Part shown: positions 46,459-60,400 of the stretch, piece after piece
Layout: each line of letters starts with the position of its first letter
Numbering within the stretch: position 1 is the first letter of the stretch
NCBI RefSeq assembly: GCF_003672135.1
Contig: NC_039514.1
Location: 9,413,787-9,477,786, forward strand
DNA length: 64,000 bases
Origin: Ooceraea biroi
Taxonomy: Eukaryota; Arthropoda; Insecta; Hymenoptera; Formicidae
Direction: 5' to 3'
Program-made: the position numbers and the translations under genes
Notes under the pieces: model-generated
Told to the model about the DNA's origin: nothing
What the model saw: only the letters and a program-made list of their open reading frames with translations
The model's database searches: none

Positions 46459-49400
46459 GGTTGTTATGGGGCACATTATTCACCGTCATTATCACACTCA
46501 CGAGTGACGGACGATCATCTCGATAAAAGCATAGCTCGACTCGATCCGAGAAACATCTGCTCTCACTCACCCTCACACGAAACCTATTCATCGTTCCTAT
46601 CGCATTCGATCATGTTGCATTTATCATATTTTAGAAAAGCCAAAAAGTAGAAAGCGAAACCAATGAACATATGAAACAGTACACAATTGGAACAACATTT
46701 AGAAATGCGGTGAGTCGCACACAATTCTAGTTCGTCTTTGCCGTACTACTGCACGATTAATCGATCGTCATTCCAGTTGTTTTTTTTTTCCTTTTATTAT
46801 TTGGCTTTTTTTTTATAATTAGCTTTTGGGAAATACGGACAGGAATGTTCTTCCAATTGTGAATGCGGAATGACCACGTGAGTTCTCCGAGATGAGAGAA
46901 TCTCGACGCGTAGAGTTTTCTTGTGTTTCACGTATGAACCACGACACCCATAAAGGATCACGCTTGATCCATTGATCATTATCTCAAGAACATGCTCCAT
47001 GTTTTGTTACATAACTTTGTTAATAACTTTCCGTGTGGATCTGTATGGATCGAGATCCTCGTGTGGCGACCGCGCAGCTACGTGAAGCACAACTATCCTC
47101 TGCGTCATCTAATGAATATCTACGTAATACTTGCTTGTTACTCGCCTTTCTCTCATTTTTCATTTTCGATACTTGATTTTGTTTCGCATACGATAGTGTA
47201 TTCTGTAGATTACTCGGATCTTTCGTTGTGTATCGTTGTTCAGATTCTATATTGTAGCTATGTTCCCATGCCACACCTGCTTCTTCATCATCGTCACTTA
47301 TGGTTCTTCACGCTTTTTTGCTATCAGAATATTCCCAGGAACTCTTGAGATAACTTGTAGAGGTAAAGGTTGTCGTCTTCGCGCGCGTTCGTCCTGGACG
47401 CGCACGGGACGCGCGTACACTTTACAACATTGTGTCTCCTCAGAGACGGAGTATATATTTCATACTTTTACGTATATTAGGTATACTTTTTCACGATGCG
47501 TAGACTTTTAATATGATACTATTATTTTAATGGCATATACGTATTTTTATAAATAATAATAATAATGGCATATACGTATTTTTATAATATAGCGTACCAA
47601 CATAAATTGCAATTGTTGAAGTAGGATGTATTTTTACGAATATTTTCTGAGCGGTAATTTATGTTATTACTTTGATTATAAATTTTGTTAATATTAAACT
47701 TCAACGAGCTCAGATATTAATCGGAATCAGATATTACTCTGGGAAATTGTAAAACGCATTTTTTAGCTGATTTTTTTATATTGTATTATACTATCAAGTA
47801 AGAACAATGATTAGAAATGAAATTACATTAATTATGGTATATAATTATAGTAATTACGCAGACAACTGGAAATACTTATTACCTCTCGCGTTTGTTAATT
47901 TGCAGCTAAACTGGAGCAGTGAGAAGTACGGTATAAGCCGCTCGTAATGCATCTGTACAACATCGTGTTTAATGAGAAATGTTTCGTCGCTCTACATGGT
48001 TAAAGCAACGCTAATGTAATGATTAGAGAAGACATGGGCCACGGTGATACGATGTGAGACGAAATGGAGGATTGGACGAGTCCTTGAAAACAAAAACCGC
48101 CTACGTTCGAAGAACGGAGATATTTAACGGTTATATGTTGATATTTACAAGTGTAGGCTAATTGAAAGTCTAATTGAATTTAGTTCTTCGATGAATCCTT
48201 TTGGACACTTTGCAATATTGCTAGTTGGCGAACAAGCGACATTTAAAAATGTCCCACGTTAGCGTGATCGATTTTTGATTCCGTCATATTTTACGTGCAC
48301 ATCTCTCTTGTCGCGCGCTAAGATGCACAATCATTTTTTCCCGTCATTCTGTGAGATGAACGATGTCTTCTTTATGGTACAAAATATTCTGTAAGTTTCT
48401 GCAACGCGCCTCCGTGAAGTCGGCGAGTCGGTTGAGCCGATTTATATAAAGCTGATCATTTGATAGAAGACGACCTCTCGCGTCCGCGAAGAACTCGTAA
48501 ATCGTGAGGCAGACGTATCTTGGATTTGCAATAACAATTTACAATTAGTATACGTTACGGCCATTCGGATTTCTATGATTCGAAGATGATTTTTTTAACA
48601 TTTTGACGCATTTTCTTGCATTTCACGCAGATATCCTCGCGTTGTAGGAGAGGTATCGGATCTCTGATCGCGTTAAGGAAGGCTACTGATTGATTGAAAC
48701 CACGTTGATTGCTTAGGTATCGCTTTCATCGTCATATATTATTGCACCGCAGTATTTTACTTGACTTTATACCTGCAAACGCGTCGGTTTGCGTTGGAAT
48801 GACTGCCATATATTTTAAGGGCCACACTAACTTGGGACATAACATTATATAAATATATATATATATAAACTAGCTTTTAACGAATTGTTAAATATGCTGC
48901 GCCCCTAGAGGGAAAAATCGCATTGAAGGATTATAAAGAGGATGTAATAACTAACAAAGGAGAGTTTCCCCTCCCCCCTTTACGATCCCGAGTATCACGA
49001 TTCTGCTGAATTGGGAGAATATTCAAGTTCTCCGGACACGCGTCAGGCGGGCGCTTCAAATCATTTCACGTTCGTCGTTCATCATTGCGCGACTCATTCT
49101 TGTTGCGCCTTGCTTGACGCGAATCCGACAACTTTACATTACTTTTGTAATTGTTAATCAGTTTTTTATATATTTATCACGTTCTTGTCTCGTTTCTTAG
49201 AGTGTAAGTGTCTTTATTGCGTCAACTTTTACGAGCTCTTTTGCTTCGAACTCTTTCGGTTCAGCATAAAATTACAGGGGTATTCTTGTGACTGTGCGTC
49301 TCGTGGCGTTGTCCCGCAAGCTCGATGCGACTCGACTGAATCGATCTAATATCGTAAATTGTCCTTTGAAACTAAATTCTTTATCTCTTTCCCTAGTGAT

Positions 49401-49745
49401 AGTCTCCGCAAATACCCAAGTTCTTCGCATCGTCGTCTAAGCTTACTACGGAGACTACTTGTATATACATACGGAGCATGAATACACGCATCATTCGCGC
49501 GCGGATGATCAATCCTAATCAAAAGCACGTCGTACGCTCTTGCTTCTATGGTTTCGTGTATGCGCATTTAGCGGATGAGAAGTGGTGGATATCAAAGAGT
49601 CGCATTGCTAACACAAGATTTGGTATGTCATACATAGCTATGTGTTTTATATATAAATATGAATATAGATATATATAAATACAGAGATTATAAAGAGAAT
49701 ATTAAATTATAAGAGATTAAAAAAATGAATTATTATATAATAGAT

Positions 49746-49776
<31 letters not shown>

Positions 49777-51038
49777 TAATTTTAACAGGTGGTTCTTTTC
49801 GTCTTAAAACGGCCTTCCTCTCGTGCGCATTTTATTATATATCCTCAATGAAGAGGGCGGCGTTAGTACGACGTTTTATCGATCAAGAGGATCGAGCAAG
49901 ATTGCGCACACTTGCGGAGACTTCGTAGCGAACCGACGGAGTACATGATAACTAATAAGGGACGCTTTAACACGAAAAGAACTTGCGATACGTATCATAC
50001 CGAGCATCCACTTCGATTGGACATTCGATTCTGCTTTCCAGAGTCCTCGCTAAGCTCTCCTAAGCGAGAAGCGACTCCTATCACCTAACGCTACGTTAAT
50101 TATCCGATTGTTCGCACTATCAACTCGCATCTCCTCGTAAAACGAAACCGGCGTCTCCCCTCACCCCATCGATTGTCATTCTCGATGTATTTGTACTTGC
50201 AGCACTGATTATCCACCCTACGTTCGAGCTTCGTTAAGATCAGCGTGTAATTTTTTAACGTGCCTTTTTATAGCTTCATTGAGAGAAACAATAAAGACGC
50301 GACACGTGTACGAAGGCGTGAGTGTCGCTGCCAGCGAGAAGACCGTAGCGTCTCGCCGAGAGAGACCGAAATCGCTCGTGAAAACCAGGAAGAAACGACG
50401 CATCCGATCGAACCTACGTTCTCTCCCGGATCTTCTATTCTCGGAGGAAGCGCGATAAGACGTGCTCCCGCGCGCCGTGATTTTATCTATCGCCTGTTCG
50501 CTTATCGATTTTAGCGATCTCCCTTTTGCGCCGCGACTGAAGAAGGCGACGACCGGTCGGGCCGGAACCGGGCGCGATCCAGCGCGATCCAGCGCGCCGT
50601 GTTCGAACGCGCGCGTCAGGAAATGGAAGCCATTATCTAATATACTTTTATTATTACGTCTGCCCGCGGGACCCGCGTCATTAAGAGGCACTTGCTCCCC
50701 CTTGCCCGCACCCCGCGTTGGCTGCGTTTATCGGCAGATTCCGTTCGCGGCGTCTCCGTTATCGAGCCGCGAGGTCGCAACCCGGCTCCGATAATTTGAC
50801 GATCTCGATTCCCGGGGTCTCCCCGTCCCTTCGTGAAATATGCGGATCGAGATGAGCGAGCCTTCGCTCTCGAACCGATCTCGCAGCAGGGTGCCGACTC
50901 GAGAGCGAACTCTTCCGTTTGTATGTCCGAGGACGATATATTGCACGTTGCGAGTGCAATACGGGTGCAACGCAGAATGCAAAGAGAAATAAGTTCCCAA
51001 GTGGGTTCTTATTCGGCAATTTAGGCGATTAAAGTGAA
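46459..51038. other. Intergenic between beta-spectrin and the SorLA-type gene
   Basis: 4.6 kb without a recognisable gene. A 28-bp motif containing TGGCATATACGTATTTTTAT is repeated near 47530 and 47564. AT dinucleotide runs lie at 48854-48868 and 49747-49772. A CpG-rich patch spans about 50,250-50,950. Open frames of up to 157 codons there resemble no known family. Confidence 0.5.
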
Positions 51039-51042
51039 TTAA

Positions 51043-51762
51043 GGGGGGAGCCTGCTTTAGAACGTTGAAAATAAGGTATAATTTTACGAATTTTTTTGGA
51101 GAAACTATATACAGCGGATCATTATAGAACTTTGATGCATTTATTAGTACATGTTTAAAGATAAAAAAATTATTTTTTGATTTGAATATATCGCCTGTAG
51201 AGGTCGTCCTGGAGGCATCTTAGTGCAGCCGGCATTGTAAATTCGTGAGCATTCTCCTGCCTCCAAATTTCATCCAAACTGAAAAATTGAAATATTTTCT
51301 CGTTATTTATGAATTCCCATCGTCGATGAACCTTTAATATTCATAAAAACATTAAGTTAAACAATTACTTTTGCATGAAAAAGTTCAACAACTTTGCCTA
51401 AAAATCGTACTTTTGTGTCCTAAGCTCCACCATTTTGGCACTTTTCAACTTTTTTCTTCTCTCTTTGGTTCATCGACGATGGGAATTCATAAATAACGAG
51501 AAGATATTTCAATTTTTCAGTTTAGACGAAATTCGGAGGCAGGAAAATGCTCAGCAATTTGCAATGCCGGCGACGCGGCTGCACTAAGATTTCTCCAGGA
51601 CGACCTCTACGAGCGATATATTCAAATAAAAAAATAATTTTTTTATCTTTAAACATGTACTAATAAATGCATCAAAGTTTTATAACGATCGGCTGTATAG
51701 TTTCTCCAAAAACAATTCGTAAAATATACCTTATTTTCAGCGTTCTAAAGCAGGCTCCCCCC
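51043..51762. mobile_element. Single palindromic TTAA-flanked element
   Basis: 720-bp monomer with GGGGGGAGCC ends and TTAA on both sides (51039-51042, 51763-51766). Same orientation as the dimer at 14730, since the 8-bp arm insertion is in the right arm. Confidence 0.85.
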
Positions 51763-51766
51763 TTAA

Positions 51767-52548
51767 GAGGCTTCTTTAAAATAAGAGTCGAGATGAGAAG
51801 CAAGCTGTACGCTAAAGTGTGGATGCACTTATCGATCCGTCGTCTTACGTGTGGCAATAACATTTTATTTCGCAACTTTCGAGTATTACTGAACGCAACG
51901 CGTAATTTATTTACGATTCAACAAACGACGCGCATTATAGGTGCTTAGTCATACTCTGCTGTATGGTAAACAGGATTGTAAACCTTTTCATTATCTCGGC
52001 TTGCATCTATTTTTGCTAGCGTGCGAGCTGGTATCGTATACTATATCCAGATTGCCCGCGGCTTGGAGAAGCATTATTAGCCGATCAAGATCGACTAATC
52101 GCAGCAATTTTCATCAATTACGATGCTTTCACGAATGTCGCGTGGTGACACGAGCGATAAATTTTTCGGATAAAATAAAAATACGTTTAAAAGATCATTG
52201 ATTTTACATCGTGACATTTTATTAACCTAATCCTCATTAAACGCAAGTTATAACTGCCAAAATAATAAAAATAAACGAAGAAAATTCAAATCTCGCGTCT
52301 GAGCAGGAGGTTAAGTCAGGTTAGGCGAACGGCACGGCGAGTGCGTCCTCGAACGGAACCGGATGGGACGAATCGCGAACAACCGCAGGCGGCACCCGCA
52401 ACGCGACTGCGGGTCCGTCATCGCGCGCATTCGCGAATTCGTCGCGCGCGCTCGCCCGTTGTTGATCGCGAGTAGCAGCGCCGTCGCGACCCGCGCGTGA
52501 TCGGTATAATACGCCGCTCCCGCGAGTGGGAAAGGCAGTCTCAGCAAG
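51767..52548. promoter_or_regulatory. Upstream region and probable promoter/5' UTR of the SorLA-type gene
   Basis: Changes from AT-rich to strongly CpG-rich at about 52,320 and stays so across the first coding exon. No TATA box was seen, consistent with a CpG-rich dispersed promoter. Function is inferred from position only. Confidence 0.4.
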
Positions 52549-54398
52549 ATGGCCGGTCGCGCGACGTCGGCCCTCTGCTACCTCGCGTTGACGCTCCATC
52601 TGGTTCTCCCGACCGAGTGCAATTACGGCGTGAGATACGGTGACGGCGCGAAGCGACTGCACGTCGCGGAGGAGAGCGGGTCGCGGCACGGGAAGCCGCT
52701 CGTCGTCGGCAGGCGGGATGCGGCGGCCGGCGCGCCGAATCGCGGCGACGGGGAAACGTCATTCGAGCGCGTCCGCAGGGACGTACCGCCGGACCCGCAT
52801 CCGCACCCGAACAACAACCCGAACATCACGACGAAGGTACGTCGACGCGTCGCGGTTCGAGCCGCGAACTCCGCTCGCCGCGCTTTCGCGCCGCGGACAG
52901 CGGCGTCTCGGCGTTCTTCCTCTTCCGTTGCTGCTCGACGGGTCTCGGTTCCGCGGCGGGACACGGTTTCCGTTTCTGCGTCGTTCGCCCCGTAACGGAC
53001 GGAAAACCCTCCGCCCTCTGCCGGCCGCGCCGCGACGCACGGTCCCGCGGAATTCTCGGCGAGGACATCGGGAGCGCAGCGACAACGGCGGCCTTTGTGC
53101 GCGCGGGAGCGTAATCGCCCGCCTTGCCTGCCTCCCCCCCCCCCCCGGGTATTATCCCTCTTCCGGAGTGAATTCAATCAATCCCGGCGAAACGGAGCGT
53201 CGCCCCGCGGCCCCGCGTCCGCGCGTGTTGACACGCAGGCCGGTCAGTAACCGCCCTCCCGCATCTCTTCGCTCTCCCCCCTCTCCCCCGTCCTCCCCGG
53301 CCCGCTCGTCGTCGGCGTATTTCTTTCGAGAAGAGCGTTCGAGGCTCCACCAGCGGCGGCGATCGAGGGATCGATCGCCAGCTTGGTAAACAGGAAATCT
53401 CTCCCGCGAGTTTCCCTCGCGGCTTTTCCAGCGAGCTCTGCCAATTCCGAGAGTTCCGCCGCCCCTCGCGGGGGTGCCGCCGTACTTCCGGCAGCGCGCC
53501 CGGCGTTTTTGCGAGAACGACGTTGCGTGCAGCGTGCGCAGCAAGCGGCGTTCTTCGGCGTACGTCTCTCCCTTGCGTCACGTCAGGGCGCACCGTGCAC
53601 GCGCGCGCTCAATCATGCGCTCATGCGGGTCGGTACGCGTGCGTGCGACGTGCGTGACGGATACGTGCATGCACTTGTGCCACTTATGTCTGCGCGATAA
53701 CAAAGGAAGCGCAGTTTGTCACTTGAAGAGATAACGGCTACCTAAAGTCACAAACTTAGTCAGCTACCATTTATATTGTTATCTCTCTCTCTCTGTCTGC
53801 CTCTTTGGTATCTCACCCCCGTCTCTTTCGTTTCCGTTTCACGTTTTTATCGTTCGTGAATCATGTTATTTCGCAGCGCGTTAGTACAACGTCATTACTA
53901 CACCGTCGCATCGATATCACATCTGTGTTAATTTGAACCTATCCTGTTTGCCAGGTCACGTGACGGACGGCTTTATCAGGTCTTGCTTTTCAAGGCCATC
54001 CGAACCGCGCGCTCGGACTCGATTTCGTGCCGTCTTGCATAATTATTTCCTCCGCAAAAAAAAGAAAAACACCGGAGAGCTCACTTTCACTTCTAGCCGG
54101 GACGATTGATCGACCTTTAACTCCGTTGCTCCCAGGGTTGCCTGCGATCTGTTCTCATCTTCGCGTAAAGATTTTTTGAAGCTGATTAGCCGACGTGATC
54201 GCCTCCTAGTACCAAACATGCTTTACATGTGCATATTGCGTGAGCGTGTATGTATTGGGTTGTAATATATATTCGTCCCGTTTTGTTTTACTATTTTTAA
54301 CAATACGAGTTGCAACTCGTATTATATATATCCGTATATATATATATATATATATATATATTTAAAAGCACTACACAAGCGGGACGAGTATATGTTAC

Positions 54399-54444
<46 letters not shown>

Positions 54445-57400
54445 GGATATATATAATACGAGTTGCAACTCGTATTTTTAAAAATAGTAAAACAAAACGG
54501 GACGAATATATATTACAACCCAATACATACACGCTCACGCAATATATATATATATATATATATATTGGGTAACATATACTCGTCCCGCTTGTGTAGTGCT
54601 TTTAAAAACGGATATATATATAATACGAGTTGCAACTCATATTGTTAAAAATAGTAAAAACTATATATATATATATATATATATATAAAGAGAGAGAGAG
54701 AGAGGAGAATCCCCTATTATGAGATATGCTCCTAATATGAGATACTGGAATTTCTGCTAAACTAGTGAGTACCATCTGTTAATTCCACCATAAACTTATT
54801 ACTCTTGGTGTAAAATATATTTAGTGAAAAATTCATTGTTCGTTATTGCGTTTAGCTTTTGCAAGAAAAGGTTTGTGAAATTGTGAACATGTCAAAGGAA
54901 CTTAAGGTAAGTCTTTAAACCTTGTTTATTACATAATAAAGAAATGGTTGGCAATAAATTCAGTATGCAATGATAGAGTAGAATCGTAGTAACAGGAAAA
55001 TACGCGATTTGTTGAATTGCTTAATTGTAGAGGTTAGATTTCATGATCGCGGAACCGCTAGGCGCGTGGCTCGTATAATGAGATATTCAGGGTACTCTTA
55101 ATATGAGATAATTATTGCTCGAATATGAGGATTATGTAGTGTAATAAAAAGAAAGAAAATACTACGTTAAGGTTAAAGAAAAGTTAATACGAATTTATAT
55201 TACGAATTTTTGTGTATTTAATTTTTATAGAATCTGACTATGGAGATTAGAGAAACGAGGAAGCGTTGACAGTGGAATCGTGAAGATTTGGCGAAGGCTG
55301 TGGCAGCAGTATTTTTATAAAAATATCTAATAAAGTTTTTTACTTGCAATACTGATGTATTTTGCACTTTTAACACCGATTTCTCAAGGTATCTTATATT
55401 AGGAGCACACTTTCGCGATCTTGCGTAAAGCTCTTTTTTCAAATTTTTTTAATTTCCAGAAAAAATAATATTTAAATTAGATTTTTCATTTGACCAACCT
55501 AAAGCTTATTAAATTCTCTTCAAGAAAACGTATTACATTTTTAAATTCTGCCTATAGATTTCCTTACATTCGGCAAAATCGACATGGTATCTCATAATCG
55601 GGGACTTTCCTCTATGTATATACATATATATTTCGCGCGGCATTGAACGTTGACCAGAGTAACACGACGCCCGCTGCTGAAAGGACAAACTGGTCGCGAT
55701 AGGAGGATTTTTCATGAATCATATCCATATCATGATGATTATGCCTCTCCTATTATGATCGCTTCCAGCTAAAATTACTTCCAATGAACACGTCGGGCGC
55801 ATAACAGGCTCATGCATCATTGTAGCCGCGTTTATTGTGCTTCTGTTCCTTATTCGCAACCACACTCCACACTCGCGTAAACGTGCTGGTTTTTTTCCAA
55901 CGCGCTAATCGTTCCACGACTAATTCTTTTCCTTCTTGTGATTACGTTATCTGTTATCTCTTATCGTTGATCTTTATTTCTCATGGTAACATGAGAATCC
56001 CCCGCGCAACATCATGCAGGAACCTACCTCGTTGTGCCCGTCGAAGTTTACGTAAAATTATATTTCAAATAATACTCCTTCTTATCACCAGTGAATCAAT
56101 ATATATATAGAAATTTATTTATTTGACCACAAACTGGTTATACAGTGATGACAAATCACGCAACGTTTCGACCCAACTATTTCGGTCCTTCTCAAGCGTG
56201 AAAAAACCCCAAACTTTAGTTTTACATAAAAGTCGCTTTTGGCAGAAAACAACTTTAAAAGACACTCAGATTAACAAGAGAACGTGTCACACACCACAGC
56301 AGATGAAACGCAAATGGGTTTTTCACGCTTGAGAAGGACCGAAATAGTTGGGTCGAAACGTTGCGTGATTTGTCATCACTGTATAACCAGTTTGTGGCCG
56401 AATAAATAAATTTCTATATAAAATTATATTTGTATGAATTTATGATTTAGACGCAAATCGTGTACAACTTGGCTTTTTGTTATTGCAGGTCAACGCTCTG
56501 AATGATTCGCATCAACAATTAATGGTGCACTGGGTCGGGGAGGGCTCCAACGTGATAATATGCCTGGCGAGGGACAGTTCGCCAGTGGTGCGCTTCCAGG
56601 GAGGTAGATTTTCTTCCCCGACCCATCCTAGTGCGGTGTATATAAGTTACGATTATGGTGATACGTTCGAAAATAAAACTGAACTATTCAAGATCTTGCC
56701 CTACATGTCCAATCTCGAGTATGCAGTCGTGGACAAATTCACCAATCATCCGAAATACTCACAGCACGTAAGTGTAATTTTGCGTACAAAGTTTATAAGT
56801 TATTTCTTATTCTCTTTGATTTATATTCAATCGAGGGGATTTGTTTTCAAGTCTCTTCTCTTTGTAGTGCGTTTTTATGGACAGCTTGAACAACGTGATC
56901 TTCACAACGATGAATAATGGCAAAACCATCCAAAGAATTTTGTTACCGTTCCATCCAAGTGAGGTCTCATTTTATGAGCTAGATCCACGAGTGCTCATCG
57001 CGCTGGACAAAGTCGATCAGATGCGAAAGGTGGCATTTAAATAATTTAAATTCATTAAGTTGTCTGCGTTGTTACGTAATTCGGTTGTTTTTCCGTAGTA
57101 ATTTAGTTGCGAGTTTCTCGTTATTAAATTTTATCATAAAAGGTTCGCTAAGAAGATCTCACCTCAAATTATTCAAATTTTAGTTATGGATGTCGATTGA
57201 TCACGGAAAATTATGGGTGCCGATTCATCAATACGTGAAAGCGTTCTTTTGGTCCCCCCAGCGTGTCTTGTATGTGGAACGCACCGAGTCAGACGGCGTG
57301 GGAAACACAGTGTTGAGGTTGGATTTGCGAAATTGGCCTTGGTTTCAGCGAGCGAATAATTCGTTACGTACAAGATGGTCCATACGAAAGGAGTTTACTA

Positions 57401-60400
57401 CTGTTATCGAAAACGTCGAAGATTTCCAGATCAGGGGTGATTACATGTTCGCCACTATGAAAAATTCAAAGGTAAGATCAGAATACTGCACGCGAGATTT
57501 GTCAGCGGGATTTAATTATTTTTTATTATTCATTTTTCTATATGCTCGTATTTATATATTATATTATTCGTTTTATATTTGTTTCTTATTTCCTGTTCAA
57601 CAGAACGGTACATCCGAGCATCTGGATCTTCACGTCTCCTATAAGAATCAGTCGTTTGTCGTGGCGCACTTTAATACGGAGCTGGACTGCAGGGATTATC
57701 ATGTTGTGGATGTATCGTCTAATCGAGTGTTTATCGCGGTGTCGCATAGCGAGACTATGGTCAATCTTTACGTATCAGAAGTGATAGATCACGAGAAAGC
57801 TATTTTCACGTTATCGTTAGAAAGCATACTCACGTTCTTCCCCAACAGCACCTGGAAAGACACGTGGCTGAAGTGAGTGATAAAATTTAATAGATTAATC
57901 TACACGGATTTATTATGATCTATACCGGGTGTTTCCTAAGTAAGTAGACAAACTTAAAGAGGATATTCCTTGGCTTATTTTAAGAAGAAAAGGTCATATA
58001 AACATATGTCCTAAACTGCTTTGTTTTCGAAAAAAAAGTACATCACTGTTTTCGTTCACTTTTCGTTTATTATAGAACAGTTTGTGTTATTGCAAATGAA
58101 ACAAATGAAAAACAATAGTAACCAAAAAGAAAAATTATAACGAAAAAGAAAATAGTAACTAAAAAGAAAAATAATAACATCACAGTAACTGCTGAAAATG
58201 TCCACCTGCAGCCATGATACACGCCTCGACTCTCCTTTCCATTGATTGACGTACACGCTCAAAAATACCTGGAGTGTCTGAAACGAGTGTTCACTTGCGG
58301 CGCCGCGAGACCATCCCCACTCCATCCCCACCGCTGTTGACTCGTCTGCAAAAGCACGTTATCCGAAAAGTGAACGAAAACAGTGATGTACTTTTTTTGG
58401 AAAACAAAGCAGTTTAGGACATATGTTTATATGACCTTTTCTTCTTAAAATAAGCCAAGGAATAATATGCTCCTTAAGTTTGTCTACTTACTTAGGAAAC
58501 ACCCTGTATAATAGATGGATGTATAACCTGAAATCTTATTATAATTTTTATATATTTTTATATTTTATATATATAATTCTTTTAAATTTTTCCATTAAAT
58601 GGTTTTTCTGGTACTCGTGTATTCATACGTATTTATCATGTGCAGCGATGTGGCAGACGAGGCATTCACGGATCTGTACAAAGTCGAGGGTCTTCGAGGC
58701 ATCTACATAGCATCGCGAGTAAAGAGTACATCGAAATCGGGCACGATCGGACCGGAGCACCTGGAGTCTCTCATCACTTTCGATCACGGCGTCACCTGGA
58801 ACAGCATCAAGGCGCCCACTGCTAATCATGAAGGTTTCTACATTCATTGCGGGAAGGACTGCTCGCTGCATCTGAGTCAGCGATTCAGTCAGCTATATCC
58901 GGTAACGAGATCCGTCACGATCATGAGCTCCAAGTCGGCACCCGGTATAATAATGGCCACCGGCGTGATCGGGACGAGTTTGAAGGGCCATCCGGCGCTT
59001 TACGTGTCGCGGGACGCCGGTCTCACGTGGAAGCAAGTGCTGAAGGACTACTATTTCTTCAATATGGGTGATCACGGTGGTCTGCTGGTAGCGGTCAAGT
59101 ATTTCAAGTCCCGTGGCGAGACTCGGGACATCTCGTATTCGACCGACGAGGGCGAAACGTGGCAAACGTACGAGTTCAACGAGAAAATGCTGCGAGTTTA
59201 CGGTCTTATGACGGAGCCTGGTGAAAATACAACAGTGTTCACCATGTTCGGCTCGGACAGCGGGCAGCACCAATGGCTCATTATTAAGGTCAATCTGCGA
59301 AATGTGTTCGAGAGGGAATGCACCAAGGATGACTACAAGTTCTGGTCGCCGACCAGTACTGAGCAGCCGGTCATGTCCTGCGTGCTGGGCCGCAGGGAGA
59401 CGTACCAGAGACGTGCAGCGCGCACCAACTGCTACCAGGGTATCGATTACGATCGGCCGATGAAGCTGGAGATATGTCCTTGTGACGCGAACGATTACCA
59501 GTGCGATTACGGCTTCATGCGCGTTGGTAATCCGTACCATTGCATTCGCAACAAATCCGTTGCCGATTACGATCCTTACGCGGTACCAAGCACGTGCCCC
59601 GCCGGCGAGTTCTACAATCGCACCAAGGGTTACGTGAAGATATCTGATGACGAGTGTACCGGTGGTCTGGCGAGGAACTTCGAGCCCGACAAGATCCCGT
59701 GCCCGATGAACGAGAGACCGGAGTTTCTATTGGTCGCCCAGCGCGAGCACATTACGCGATTCGACCTGGTGGAGGAGAAGATGGAGATGCTGCCGGTGCA
59801 TGATCTGAAGAATGTCATCGCGATTGAATTTGACATGGCGAACAATTGTCTGTACTGGGCAGACATCGTCAATGACACGATCGGCAGGCAGTGCCTGCAG
59901 GACGGAACTAGCTCGCCCGAGATCCTTGTCGAGACTGACCTGAGCTCCATCGAGGGTATGGCTTTCGATTGGGTGTCGAAGGTGCTCTACTTCGTGGACG
60001 GCGTAAAAATGAGGATACAGATCATCCGCACGGATGTGTCCAGTATGGGCAGAATGCGCAGGACGATTTTGGGACCGAACAATTTGCAGAAGCCGCGAGG
60101 CATCGCGGTCCATCCCATGAACGGCTACATGTTCTGGACTGATTGGGCTCCGGGTAATGCATCGATATCGCGCGCCGACTTAGATGGCACGAACGTGAAA
60201 CGCCTGTTTATCAAGCCCACCGTCGAGTGGCCGAACGGAATAACTATCGACCACATCGCCGAGCGCATTTACTGGGTGGACGCGCGGGCGGATTACATCG
60301 CCTCGTCCGATTTCGAGGGCAAGCGATTCAAGAAGATCATCGCGAACGACGTGCGCGTCTCGCATCCGTTCGCGGTCGCTGTGTTTAAGGACAACTTGTA

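Noticed and set aside
50218..50691. 157-codon minus-strand open frame
   Set aside because: Lies in a CpG-rich patch where all frames stay open; no similarity recognised.
52640..53389. 249-codon open frame overlapping SorLA-type exon 1 and intron 1, and antisense frames of up to 184 codons
   Set aside because: Arg/Pro/Ser-rich translations of CpG-rich DNA; out of frame with the recognised signal peptide and crossing a good splice donor at 52837.
56105..56420. Possible hammerhead ribozyme (GTCGAAACG and GTGATGAC words, as in some retroelements)
   Set aside because: The core CUGANGA sequence is not present and the helices do not pair in the required order. The inverted arms explain the words.
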